Shown here in pieces: positions 42,763 to 54,700 of a stretch of 64,000 nucleotides of DNA. This DNA comes from Phialophora verrucosa (taxonomy: Eukaryota; Ascomycota; Eurotiomycetes; Chaetothyriales; Herpotrichiellaceae), in assembly GCA_002099365.1 (NCBI GenBank), contig MSED01000002.1, forward strand, positions 1,922,001-1,986,000, written 5' to 3'. The position numbers and the translations under genes are program-made. How positions within the stretch are numbered: position 1 is the first letter of the stretch; every line of letters begins with the position of its first letter. Under the pieces are notes generated by a model, which worked only from the letters and a program-made list of their open reading frames with translations, did no database searches and was not told the origin of the DNA.

Positions 42763-44513
42763 ATGGAGTACACGGAAGAGCTACCGGGCACTCGCCGAAT
42801 TTTCGACAAAGACGGGAAACCATTGTATCCAGGCGATCCTTCACTGAAGAGACATGGCGACATTGTGTTGGTGCCTCAGCCGACCGACTCTCCCAATGAC
42901 CCTCTTCATTGGTCGATGCCACGCAAGCTATGGCATAGTTTCCTCGTCTGCTTCGTGACGGCCCTGACCGCCGCTACCTCCAACGATGCTGGCGCCGCCC
43001 AGTACAATGAGAACCTCGAGCTCGGTATCAGCTACGGCTCCTTCAATACTGGAGCTGGAATCTTGTTTTGTGGGATCGGATACTGGACACTACTCTCGTC
43101 TCCCGCGGTTTACCTTTATGGTCGCCGGATCCTCTACCTGATAGGCATGACGTGGGGTTTCATAGGCGGTATATGGTTTGCCAGAGGTCAGAGCACAAGC
43201 GATGCTCTCTGGAACCAACTCTTCGTCGGCGCCTCCGAGTCAGTGGCCGAAGCAACCGTGCAGTTGTCGTTGATGGATCTGTGGTTTCAACATCAGCGCG
43301 GCTCAGTGCTCGGTGTCTATGTGTTGGCAACCAGTATCGGCACATACCTCGGACCTTTGATTGCCAGCTACATCGCAGACAGCAGCCTTGATTGGAGATG
43401 GATCGGGTATTTTGGAGCGATTATCTCTGGTGGGACCTTCTTTGTCCTTCTGTTCGGCCTTGAAGAGACCGCATTTCACAGGGATCGATTCCTGGTCAAT
43501 GATGGAGACCGATACCTGATCGATGGCGTTAACAGGAACAGTTCCGCCTCTGCAGGGCTAGAAGGAGGGGCTACGGACAAAGAGAAGATTGCCGATCAGC
43601 CAGGTGAACCACAGTCTGGATCACCACGTCGACATTCTGTTGCTGAAGAGCGAATCGCAGCAGAGGATCGCCCGAGATCGTATTGGCGACGCATTGCAAT
43701 CATTACTCCAGCCCCGAATCTGCGTGGCCTCGGATTCAAGCAGTACTTTCAGCGATTGTTTCACACGTTGCGAATTTTCACATTTCCTGCAGTTTTGTAT
43801 TCTGGCCTGCAATGGGGAGCACAAGACGCCTGGCTTACTTTCTATCTGACTGTGGAGGAGGATAACTGGTACGGCCCGCCTTGGAACTACAGTGATGCTG
43901 CTGATGGGGTAAGTTTCTCTCTTGTGATGAGAGCGGACGACCGGACGGAATGCTGACCCAGATTTAGCTCATGAACGTGCCCTGTTTGATCGGCGCCGTG
44001 ATCGGAGCCACATATGGTGGTTGGCTCAGCGATAAGTTCATGATCTGGATGGCCAAGAGAAACGGCGGCGTCAGCGAAGCTGAGCATCGACTTTGGCTCA
44101 TGTATCCATGTGCCGCGATTTTTCCCACGGGTCTGTGGCTGTTTGGTATCGGAACCAGTTACGGCTGGAGATGGCCTGCTCCTTATGTCGGTCTCGGCTT
44201 TATTGGTTTCGGATGGGGTTGCGCTGGTGACTTGAGCATGGCGTATCTGATGGATGCTTATCCTGACATGGTCTTGGAAGGCATGGTGGGCGTGGCAACG
44301 ATCAACAACTCAATTGCGCTGGTCTTCACCTTCACCGCGTCCGACTGGATCGAAGCCAGCGGCGTTCGCAATACGTTCATTGCGATTGGTGTTCTGGCGT
44401 TCGTGTTCATCATGACCACCTTGCCGATGATGATATGGGGGAAAACATCCCGACGCTGGACAAGGGACCGGTATCAGCGATTCCTGGAGATTCGTGACGG
44501 GTTTTCGAGCTAG
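42763..44513 (+). CDS. MFS transporter (HOL1-like DHA1 subfamily)
   Basis: Exons 42763-43908 and 43968-44513 with a 59-nt intron (gtaagt..atttag, phase 0) give 563 residues. The N-terminal tail contains DIVLVPQPTDSPNDPLHWSMPRKLW, the (V/L)xxPxPSDDPxDPLNWPxWRK block typical of the Hol1-type branch of fungal MFS proteins. Twelve TM segments can be counted, with a long cytosolic loop (about 240-320) rich in charged and Ser residues. ASESVAEATVQLSLMDLWFQHQRGSVLGVYV matches the TM4-TM5 region of the family. Yeast Hol1 imports polyamines and histidinol; specificity here is inferred only. The divergent neighbour is an amine oxidase, consistent with uptake of an amine substrate. Confidence 0.88.
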
Positions 44514-44898
44514 CTTTGAATCAGAGGAGGCGACAGGAGAGCTTGCACTGTAACAAAAACGCTCCCGAACCGGGTCACGGTTGCTTGGCGGGTTTTCCTA
44601 TCGTGTTGTGTATATTTTCTCAGCGTTGACATCGATTCGATTACCGGCAAACGAAAACAATCAATTGCATGAATGGTTGAACGTGCTTTGGTCTATGCAT
44701 AAGGGGTGCTTGGTCTTTGACACAGGCGGACGCCACTTTTTGGTCTTACACTCACCCGTAACAATAGCCTCTCCCCTACTGTCGACCACACGCCCACGTA
44801 GACTCATTGCTTCCATCACGAAGTTGAAGCTCACAGAAGGTAATCAGTTGAGCGGTTAATCCTGACCTCTTTGCCAATATCTTTGAATCGCTCTAACA
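44514..44898. other. intergenic
   Basis: 3' flank of the MFS gene and promoter of COA3 (about 385 bp). No supported feature. Confidence 0.4.
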
Positions 44899-45387
44899 AT
44901 GCATCCAACACTGTCTCTCCAACGCGGGCTGTAAGTCTACCGCTTCTCTCGAGAACCTCCCCAGTCCTCCCACTCGCGAATACTCTCAGTCCAACGAAGC
45001 TTCGTTTGAACGGAAATACTAACATGCAGCAGCCTCAAACGCTCCTCATACTACAATCCGGACTACCGGACTGGCGCGGCCCTTCTTCGCGCCCGACGAC
45101 CTTACCTCGTGAAAAACACACTCACCGGAATTGCCATCTTTGGCTTTGCAATCGGAGTTTGTATGTCTCCCTCAGCTCACCTGATCGAATTCTCTGTCCC
45201 AGTATCAACGGCTGACCATCCCGCAATAGTCTCGTTCACACTCAAAGCCGTCGGACAAGAGACCTTCGATGACGTGATCGTCCCTTCCGAGCCCCAGCCT
45301 ACAGCGCAGTCGATCCAACAGCAAAATCAATCACAGTCAGTCAAAGCGAAGATCCCGACCGCCGAAGTGAACGGGATGCGTTCCTAA
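44899..45387 (+). CDS. COA3: COA3, mitochondrial cytochrome c oxidase assembly factor 3
   Basis: Exons 44899-44930, 45030-45160 and 45230-45387 give 106 residues. Introns are 99 nt (gtaagt, branch actaac, gcag) and 69 nt (gtatgt..aatag). The product begins MHPTLSLQRG and shows the family core: SSYYNPDYRTGAALLRARRPYLVKN before a single TM (LTGIAIFGFAIGVFSFTL), then KAVGQETFDDVIVPSEPQP. Coa3 is a small inner-membrane protein that, with Cox14 and Mss51, couples Cox1 synthesis to complex IV assembly. The C-terminal Gln-rich tail is a little longer than in yeast (85 residues). Intron phases 2 and 1 are consistent. No single open frame shows the whole gene. Confidence 0.92.
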
Positions 45388-46766
45388 AGAGTCCTTGGGC
45401 CGGGTGACTGCCAATGAGGAAGTCTTGCAAGGTGTCAGGAGGTTTGCGTCAGTCAGGCAGAGGATGAGACCGTCCCAGCGGCGAGAGCAAGTCGCGGCAT
45501 TATCGACGCTGAACAGACGTTCCGGAAGGCGCTTCTCGTGGCTGAACGTGGAACCTCCGCCAGGGACTGGGCGTCTTCTCTTACCACCCAGGGTTGCGGC
45601 ACTATCAGTCACGAAGAAAGAGCTTGACGTACAAATTCCTCCAACGCTATTTATCAACGCCGCAAATCCCACAGATATCCCCTGACCGAAAACCCGGCCG
45701 TGCTTCTACCATCTAGGTCTTCTGAGCCATAGAGAGAAACGACCGCAAGGGATTTCCTTTCCGCCTCTTTTGCGAAGGTGTCAACTGTTATCTGTCTGCC
45801 AGATATATCACAGGTGCTGGCGGCGTTAGTCGATCGAAGCGGGCCCTTAGGGTATACGTAACTCGTCTGGATGGCTGTGAAGTGTAAGCGATCCTATCGC
45901 CCAAGCTTTCCTTCCACAGTCTCAGGGCTGGGATACCACAAGAGCAAGCAGCTAGCCCAAGGATTCCATTGATGGGTGCCGTGGCGGTGCGCTCGGTTGA
46001 GAAAGAGTGACGCGCATGTCTCTAGATCCAGCAGAGGAGGCAGGGCTCAGACCTTCCTGGTTCACAGAGCAAAAAGGAAGCAGGGCAGAGGTATATAAGA
46101 GAGTGAGTGGCAGCACAGACAGATCGAACAGACTTTCCCCTCCCAAATCCACGATATTTGGCTCCAGAATAAGCAGAAGACCATAACTCCTGTAGCTCCT
46201 CAGGTGGCCCCTACCTCCCCCTCCCGTTGGTATTGTATCATCGCCGTCATCATCGTCGGTCCTCATCCGTGTGGCCCTATGATCAGTCGTGATGATTGTT
46301 TGCCATGGCGATATCACAGCTAAACGATTCCAAGCCGAATTCCTGGCCTTGCTCATGAAAGCACGAATAGAAGACTGCTCCAGGCGGAAGACCTGAGGTT
46401 TATAACTCCATTGCATAGCTGAAAGAGAGGGGCGAGAAAAGCGAGGAAGTGGTGTTGGATGGAGGACAGGGCATGAGAGAAGGAATAGCCAACGGACTAC
46501 TGTACAGAGAAGGCAGCGCATTGGCACCCAGCATGTCGATGATCAGGATGTGTCTCTTTGACAAATCATCGGCTGCGGGTTGCTAAAACTCAACTGTTGG
46601 CGAGTAAATATGTTTGTTCAATCGCTTCTCATTAACTGAAAAGATATCCAGAATCTACAAAAGGCACCAGTTCCAGAGAGGTGTCGTAATGCTTGCATGG
46701 TCCATTCGCAATGCCACGTGTGCTTATCCCCAAAAGTGCAATCACCTGCTATCCATTCATTGTCCG
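45388..46766. other. 1.4-kb convergent intergenic region
   Basis: Lies between the 3' ends of COA3 and DEP1, yet is far longer than other convergent gaps here. It contains a canonical plus-strand TATA sequence (gtatataaga, 46091-46100). A minus-strand frame (45952-46527) starts with a signal-peptide-like MPMRCLLCTVVRWLFLLSCP but is otherwise featureless. A noncoding RNA or small secreted protein is possible; neither is supported. Confidence 0.35.
46091..46100 (+). promoter_or_regulatory. orphan TATA-box-like sequence
   Basis: Good TATATAAG match on the plus strand with no recognised gene within the following 650 bp on that strand. Function unknown. Confidence 0.25.
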
Positions 46767-48783
46767 TCAGTGAACGCTAAATCTCCCCGTACCGGCCGTG
46801 ATAGCAGGTGGTCTCGACGCCGATGCGTTGAAGTATGCTCTCGAGGTTAGAGGCGAAGAGCCCGGATCACGTCCAGTGCCCATCATGTCTTTGTCCTTCC
46901 CGGGCTGATCCTTTGACTCGGCATGCCGCCTCATATCGAGCGGACTGGCAGAGTGGATGCGGAAGTTATGTAGCGCAGACGGTCCTGCCTGAACGTCCGT
47001 CTTAGTGGCGCTGTTCTGCCCATCTTGAGGCGTGTTGATTGCCGAGGACGCCTGGGCCGATGCTGAAGGGTCGGCAATGGTAGATGCTGATCCTCCTGGG
47101 GGCTGTAGATTGTCAGTAATATTTCGTTGTTGATTTGCTGGCGTGAGAAATTCGTTCATGGGTGAGCGATTCGAGTTCTGCCGGCTCAAACGATGAATAG
47201 GGTGTTGAGGATTAGCCCAGGGAGTCTGTTCAAGAAATTGCTCTTCGGCTTGTGGCCCGGATATCTGTGATTGCACTACTGGGCGCTGGACGGGTCTGGT
47301 AGGTCGAATTTGCGTGGGTGAAATCTACAAGCTGTTAGTTTGACGCGTTCGTGTATGGCTGCCAAGGTAAACGTACTCCCATCTTCTGGATGTCATCTTC
47401 TACATCCTTCTGTCTGGATGGCTCCAGCTCTGGCGCAGCAGGAAAACCGACGTATTTAGCCACGCCTGATAAAATCGAGACTTCCTTGTTGTAAGCCGTT
47501 TGCTGAAGAATTTGTTGCGATCTCTTCTCTGGGAACGGGATGCTGAAACTGGGTATCGAGCAATCGGCTTTGAATCTATCACGCTGAATGCGGTAAAAGT
47601 GCTCGCTGATGCGTTCAAGGTGTCGCTCTCTGATGTCTCTTACGGTCTGGAAGTACTGGCTGTGGATCTGACTTCGTTCCGCAACAGCTTTGTTCTTCAA
47701 GGCTCCGACTTTGTAAACGAGCAGCTTCTGCTCGATTTGGCACTTTTCGTCGCGGTACTTCTGCACCACTTCGACCTGGCGTATCAGCTCGGGATGAGAT
47801 GGCTTGGGTTCTTGCAGGAGCTGTAGCTCATGGTTGATAGCCGCTATGCGTTCGTCATAGAGGCGGTCCCTCAGTGTTGCAAACTGCTTCTCAATGGCCA
47901 TCAGCGAGTCCATGGCCGCCATCCGTCTGGCTTGCTCTTCTTCGCTCTTCAGGGCGGCCTCGGCATCGTTCTCATCCGCATCAGCAGGCTCCGAGTCTTC
48001 GGCAGCTTCGGCGTCCTCTCCCTCTTCTGGCTGCGGCTCTTGTATGACAGGTTCTTTTGTTTTTCGCCTCAGCCGACTCCTGCTTTTGCCCTTCGAGTCT
48101 TCGCTGGTATCAGTCTTCTCGATTTCTTTCTGCTCTTGTTCAGGGACTTCTGGTGCGTCTTCGTCTTGTTCAGGACCTTCCGCCTCGGGTCCAACACTCC
48201 GTCCCCGGGTCTGAGGACCAGGAGCTTCGTCCCCGTCACTATCTGGTTCTGATTTCTCGTCGTCAGTGCCGGGTGACCCTGGCCGACGTCGTCTTTGCGG
48301 TCTCGGCGCCTCCTCAAGGTCTGATCCACTGTCTTCTCGTTTTCGTTTGTTGGGTGAAATTGCGCCAGCGGGCACGGCCTCAGTCGGGGGTTCTTCATCC
48401 GCGTCCGGGCCGTCGCTTAAGGGATCGTCATTGTCCGAGTCGGGATGGGAGGATATTGGAGACGAAACCACGCTTCCCGTCAAGCTCTCGATTTCAGGCC
48501 GCATGTCTACATCTTGTCTTTGGGAAAGCTTGCTGGGACTGATCTCAAAGGGCTTCTTCTTGGCCAGATTTTCTGGTGTGACTTGCAGTCGCTCAGTCTC
48601 GGCTTCAGAGTCAGCATCCTCCGGCGGTGTAGGCTCTAGTTCTTCGTCTTCGCCATCTTCGAGGTCTTCTTCAAGCTCGCTGAGGCTACTCGACCGATCG
48701 TCCTCCGAGAGGGGTTCTTCTTTGGTGGCGGCGGTCGTGGTGGCGTTAGAGAGGGCGAGGAGAGAGTCAGCCGCCGAGTCCAT
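46767..48783 (-). CDS. DEP1: DEP1/Sds3-like subunit of the Rpd3L histone deacetylase complex
   Basis: Exons 48783-47377 and 47324-46767 with a 52-nt intron (gtacgt, branch actaac, gtag; phase 0) give 654 residues. The first 270 residues are strongly acidic with Ser-Glu/Asp blocks (LSELEEDLEDGEDEELEP), as in yeast Dep1. The Sds3-like helical domain spans about 288-405: MAIEKQFATLRDRLYDERIAAINHELQLL, HPELIRQVEVVQKYRDEK, KAVAERSQIHSQYFQTVRDIRERHLERI. The C-terminus is Pro/Ser/Gln-rich with a predicted short conserved tail (ITAGTGRFSVH). Dep1 and Sds3 hold Sin3 and Rpd3 together in the large complex. Length and acidity favour Dep1 over Sds3. Confidence 0.85.
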
Positions 48784-49662
48784 GGGGGTTGCAGAGGAGA
48801 ACTCGTTGACGAGATGCCGCGGAAAGGCGCAGTGAGAAGCTTTTTACCCTGGGAAAGGTCCAGTAATGGAGCTGCGAAATCGGGAAACGATAGATTCTAG
48901 CGACAACGTCGGTGGTCAGCAAAGTTCAAGGACTTTTGTAGAACCAGGAACCCAAGCTCGTCTCATGACTGTGGATCTACTCACCGGGTCAGAGAGAATG
49001 TGTGTGTCGGTCACACTCGCATCGTGGACAATTGGTCTTGTGCGCTAAGTGAAACCAATGGTTCGGGCGCACAGTGACTGCACTCGACGGTCTAGCCGTT
49101 CGTTGTCGATACCTGACACCCAGCTCTTTGCATGTATGTGTATAGACGGATTGCGATCTCTCGAGGAGCTGAGGGTGGGAGTGACTGCCAGTAGATGGCT
49201 GCCGGCGGGGCAGGGATGATGATTTGTGGACGAGGCGTGGCTGGAAAACAGACGAAATGCGCGAAGCGATGCGACAATGATCGTTCGAGTATCTTGAGGA
49301 AGTCAAGGAAGGCGAGGAGAACAGCAGAGTGAATCGAGCTGTCGATGTCGCAGGTTGCAGAAACGCCAGGAGGAGCAGTTCAGTCTTGCAGCGTGTTGGC
49401 GTCGGTGGAGAAACGCAGCGCATCCGCAGCGCCAAAGATGCTGTTTTCCTGGCCTCCGGGGCACAAAGGGACGCTCACTGACGCTGCGACCTGAATCATG
49501 GGCTTTGCCCACGATGTCATAGGCGCGATTCGTTTTTCCGGCCTAGCCCCGGCGATAAGCGACATGCACCACGCTTATCCCCATTTGCACTTTTCTGCCA
49601 AACCACCCAAAATTTCTTGGACCTGGGGAACAGATAATGCATGTTGTCAGTTGACTCGCAAC
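48784..49662. other. divergent intergenic region, DEP1 (-) / NOP12 (+)
   Basis: About 0.88 kb between two start codons; should hold both promoters. Open frames on the minus strand (48989-49565) have no family character. Confidence 0.45.
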
Positions 49663-51230
49663 ATGTCCAAATCCAAGAAGGTGAAGGCTACAGAGGTGGC
49701 TACGCCTCCCACGAAAGCTGCTGCCAGGCTCGGGGCCAAAGACGACTCGGTTGATCCGGCTCTTGCATCTCTGTTTGCTTCAAGTGTAAGTCCAATCTGT
49801 ACACAGGCTTTTCCTTCCTCGGCGCTGACCCAGTTGCTTAGTCTGGACCAGTGAACGTACCAAAGAAATTGGTGGAGCCAACAAGAACAGCTCTTGCGCC
49901 AAAGGACGCCGCCCAGGAAGAGGAAACGTCGTCGTCCTCAGACACCGATTCCTCCCTGAGCGATGAGAGGGACGGAGAGGAGGACAGCGGTGACGGCTCG
50001 GAGGACGAGGCTCTGCAAATAGTCACAGAAGCTCCCAGTGAGGCAGAGAAACCACGGAAACGGAAGCGCAACGCGGATGAGGACGACCTCGAGCAAGCAT
50101 ACTTCAAGCGCCTACAGCGAGAAGAGGACAAAGAGACGCAACAGAAGCAAGCAGGGCAGGATGCAGATGACGTGGACACAAGCTCTGATGAAGATGACGA
50201 CGACGACGACGACGACGCTGTCAGCGAACCGTCCGAAGTCGAAGTCCCTCTCCGGCACGAAGTTTTCGACAAGAAGCTCAACGACCGAGCAAAGCTCAAT
50301 CGCACGGTCTTCCTAGGAAACGTCTCCACCGAAGCTATTAAAACAAAGCAGGCCAAGCGGACACTGACTCGCCATCTGCGTTCCGTCCTGAAAACCCCCG
50401 CTCAAGGCAAACGAGTCGGAAAATTTGAATCGATTCGATTCCGCTCCACCGCATACGCCGCCAAATCCGGCCCCAAGAAAGCCACGTACGCGAAGAAGGA
50501 CCTCATGGACGCGACCACGACCAGCACAAATGCGTACGCAGTATTCACCACCGAGGCTGCAGCAGAGCACGTTGCCCAAACCTTGAATGGCACTGTCGTC
50601 CTCGACCGCCACCTGCGAGTCGACTACCTCGCCCGACCTCTCCCCATCGACCACAAACGCTGCGTCTTCATCGGCAACCTCAGCTTCGTCAACGAAGAGA
50701 CCCAAGCCACAGACGGAAACGAGAATCGACGGCCCACGGCGAAACAGCCGGCCGACGCCGAAGAAGGCCTCTGGCGCACGTTCGGCAAGTGCGGGGCCGT
50801 CGAATCTGTCCGCGTGGTACGCGATCAAGAGACTCGCGTGTCGAAAGGATTCGCTTACGTGCAATTCAAGGACGAAAACAGTGTAGAAGCCGCGTTGCTT
50901 ATGAACGACAAGAAATTTCCCCCCATGCTACCCAGGAAATTGAGGGTGATGCGCGCGAGGAAAACCAAGGTCAAGACGTCGTCCAGACTGCCCTCGGGCG
51001 GGAAGTTTCCCAGTAAGAGCTCCTTTGCGAGAGGGAGGGCAGGGAAACCGCTTGTCTTCGAGGGCCATCGGGCGAGCGAGGGCGGCGCCGGGAAGAAAGG
51101 CAGACCGCAGAGTCTCACGGATAGAAAGAAAGAGAGGAACAAGAAGAGACCGGACTCGAAGAGGGCGAAGCGAAGTGCACAATTCAAGCGCGGGCAGGTG
51201 AGGAAACGAACTCCGGCCCAGGCAAAGTGA
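49663..51230 (+). CDS. NOP12: NOP12, nucleolar RNA-binding protein of 60S biogenesis
   Basis: Exons 49663-49785 and 49842-51230 with a 56-nt intron (gtaagt..ctta g; branch gctgacc) give 503 residues. A Lys/Ser N-terminus (MSKSKKVK), a long acidic region with an Asp run (about 155-168), then two RRMs: the first about 195-305 (RTVFLGNVS ... AYAVFTTEAAAEHVAQTLNG) with a long insert, the second about 312-415 (KRCVFIGNL ... SKGFAYVQFKDENSVEAALL). The C-terminal 90 residues are very Lys/Arg-rich with SLTDRKKERNKKRP, a nucleolar targeting type tail. Nop12 acts in pre-25S rRNA processing and 5.8S folding. The reading is uninterrupted and the family fit is close. Confidence 0.9.
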
Positions 51231-51735
51231 TACGTCCAGGCGCACATAGCGTACCGACACACACGAGATGTAAATGTGCTTTTTCACGGTATTGAGCAGG
51301 CATGGGCGCAAAAGATGATATCCATTTCCCCAGCGGCATGCAATCATTGATTCAAGCGAAGTGAGCTTTTGAGAAATTCAAGCTCGGACCTTTGACGACT
51401 TTGTCTGACTATCTACCTGTCTATCTATGTCTCGTTGACTCCCTCCCGATCCAGCACCGCGCCTCGCATGGATGACGCTTCCTGTTGCATGCCACTGCTT
51501 GCTTTGCCCCCTGCCTCTGCCGTCCACGTCCCAAGACAAGCAGGTTCTCCAGCGAGACAGTCCAGTCCGAGTACCGAAGGATGTAAAAATTATTCGATGT
51601 GGGACCGACTCCGAAGCCCAAACAGAGACAGGTAGGTAGGTGTACGAGCGAGCAGAGCATGTGGTCACGTAGATCAACTGTATAGGGTGTATATAAGCAC
51701 AAGGCACGTCAGAAACGTCGAACGAATTGCATTGA
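51231..51735. other. convergent intergenic region, NOP12 / NACHT-ankyrin gene
   Basis: About 0.5 kb of 3' flanks. Includes short ctat/ctgt tandem-like runs near 51408-51428 and gtatataag at 51689-51697 without a downstream plus-strand gene start. No supported gene. Confidence 0.4.
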
Positions 51736-54700
51736 TCATGAACGAGATGCTTCCCACCCATATATACCTAGGCTTTCATTCTCATTGGGGTCATCCTCAC
51801 CCTCACCCAGCGCGTCGACCAGCTCTTTAACACCCAGAGTCTCTAGACTCCCACTCCTCAACTCCTCATCAGCCTCCTCTTGGACAGCGACGACGCTTCT
51901 CTTCTTGACTTTGATCTTGCGTTCCTCGCTTCGGAGGTAGGCGCAGATGTCCAGATGGGCCGATCTTTCAGCCCACATCGCCGCGGTTAACTTGAGGCGA
52001 TCTCTCGCAAGGATATCAACGCCGTATTCCACCACCAGCATTCGAACGATGTCCATATCGTTTTGGTGCGCTGCGATATGTAGAGCCGTCATTCCACGGT
52101 CGTTTGTTGCTCCCGGATTGGCGCCGGCGGATAAGATCCGGCGGACGACGGCGACGGAGTGAGAAGACGCGGCTTTATGGAGCGGTGTCTGATTCGTATG
52201 TGTCCGCGTGTCAATTTCAGCGCCATGAGACAGACACAAGTCCACAAGCTCGACGTCACCTAGCGAAGCAGCAATGTGCAAAGCTCGCCAACCGTGATAG
52301 CCAGTCGTCTCGATTGAAGCTCCTCTGTTGAGTAGATATTCAATAATCGACTTTTGTTTTTCTTGGACTGCGACGTGAAGAGGTGGTTGGCCGTCTTCGT
52401 CGAATGTGTTGATAGAGGCTGGACTTTCGGCGAGAATGGCCTCAACGGCCGGCAAATCGCCCCTCTCGATGGCTGTGGTGAGGAAGTTTGCGCTGCTTGG
52501 ATCCGTCTTGCCTTCGGCCTCCCTTTCTGCGGCGCGGAGGTATTTGTGGATGTCATAGTGAGCGGTGAAGAAGGCGACTTCTCGTGGCGTGGAGCCCTTT
52601 CTATCGCGAGAGAAGAGTTGAGCTCGTTTGAGTTCGGAATCCGAACCGTACTCGATTAGCGTTTTCACGGTCCCTATACTTCCGGATCGAACGGCTAGGT
52701 GTAGGGGAATATTATCCTTGAAGTCGGAGGCGAGAGCATTGGCTCGTCGCTCCAGAAAGAAGTGCACAGTCTCGACGTGGCCTCCTCTCGCCGCCCGGTG
52801 AAGCGGCGTCCAGAGTTCGCGTCCTTTGTGAAATATGCTGCCGCCATTCTCAACGAGATAGGCAACAATATCGATAAAGCCACCGGTGGCAGCGAAGTCG
52901 ACTGGACACAGGCCCTCCTTATCCTTCACGTGTACAAAAGCACCCGCTAGCACCAGCAGCTTCACTATGGGTAGGTAGCCGCGGAGCGCGGCAATATGCA
53001 GTGGAGTCGCCCCCTGACTGTTGGTGGCTGCTACCAATGCTCCTGCCTGTAGCAGTGCGGTGACCATTTCTTCATCGCCCTGTTCCACAGCCTTATGGAG
53101 AGGTGTGAAGCCCTTGGGGCCAGGGGAATCAAGCTGTTCTCGTCCATACTGAAGCAGAAGTTTCACCACGGAGAGCTGTCGGTATGACACTGCCAAATAC
53201 AAGGGCGTACTTTGGCCGTAGTTCACATCCAGCACACTGGCTCCATGTTGGAGGAGGACTTGGGCGGCTTCTTCGTGGCCAAAAAGTGCTGCTTCGTGAA
53301 GAGCTGTGCTTCCATACACGTTGCGTGCATTTAGACAGAGATTAGGATGGGTTTGCACGATCAAGATCTTCAGGAGTTCAGAGAGGCCAAATTCGGCTGC
53401 CAACGAGATTCCCGCACCACCCGAATAAGCCCAAGCCCATGTCTTTTCCTTCCAACTTCTGATGCCAGTGGCTCGGAAATCACGCACCCGGGCCATAGTC
53501 ATCATGGAAAGGCTGTTCGAAAGCAAAGGGACGGCTACATCCTTGATATCCTCGGCGGTAACCTGGCGGGCATGATGGCCCCATTCAAGAGCCGCATATT
53601 CCAGGAGCGCAAAGTCGTCGAAAGCCTTGGCGAAATCTTCTCGCTTCCTGTATGGTAAATCTTTCACCGAATCAAGCATCAAATACTTGATACAGGTCCT
53701 GGTGATAACAAGGTGGGCATCCTGGAAGAGTCCGTGGTTGTGGTGGCACAGATACTCTTCTAACGAATGATGCACTAGGCGTATGATCGAGCTCTCGCGG
53801 TCCACCTCGACGAGTCCGCAACAGCAGTCAACTAGAGTCCTGACAGAGGGGAAGTTATCGCTCTCCAGATCGGTATCTTCGAGGCGCAGAGCCATGGCAT
53901 GCTGCAATTCCGATAGCGACAGTGGCCTCCGGGCGTGAGACAACCACATCAATATCCTAAACGCAAGATCTCGCCTTGCAACAGAGAGATTCGTGATCCG
54001 CTGTATCGTCGACTGAAAAGCATGAGTTAGATCGGTTGAGAGATGAAGCAATGTTCGTTTGACGTCGGCTTTTGTGATTTGATCCAATATCGTCTTGACT
54101 TGAAGAGCGGGCAGCAGGAACAGGCCATTAGCGGTCTTTGTTAAGGTGTCGAGGACCTGTGTTCGAAGCTTATCGTCCATCAGATCGTCCGAGTCGGGAT
54201 GTCCGTCTATGGTTTGGGCGAGGAACCGACGAAGGTCTCCAGCATCTGCAAGAATTTCGATTGTCACTGGATCGTGGAACTTGCCCAGTAGGTTGAAGGC
54301 GTGGGGCCTCGTGGTAGCAAGCAGCTTTACCGTGCTCCCAGATGAGGACCTAATAGCGCCAATGACCTCGAAGAATCCTGACCTTTGGCTCTGGCTATCT
54401 GCCTCATCGAGAGCATCAATTATAATGAAGCAACGGCTGAAGTTCGCGACAACCCGGCGCGTGATTGCCAACAAATCGTGGAACCACGTCTGGTCCTTGA
54501 CGGCATTCCTGGTTCGTTGATAAAAATCGGCAACGGCAGAAGGCACGTTTTCGCCATGAGAGCTGAGTTGGCGTAAAAGGGACCTGGCAAAGGCGGAAGG
54601 ATGCTGTGACTGTTGTTCGGAATAGTCGTAATAGTAGTAGGCTACGGCGATGTCCTGCTCTTTGAACCTGGCTCGGAGAAAATCAACAATATGTGAGGAT

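Noticed and set aside
35418..45387. A classical secondary-metabolite gene cluster
   Set aside because: Dehydrogenase, oxidase and transporter are present, but there is no backbone synthase (PKS, NRPS, terpene cyclase) and housekeeping genes (NNF1, COA3) flank the stretch.
45952..46527. Minus-strand open frame with a signal-peptide-like start
   Set aside because: Only the first 20 residues look meaningful; the rest is low-complexity and featureless. Mentioned as a finding, not called as a gene.
49851..51230. Start of NOP12 inside exon 2
   Set aside because: An upstream 41-codon exon with a Lys-rich start and a good gtaagt intron joins in phase, so the exon-1 ATG was preferred.
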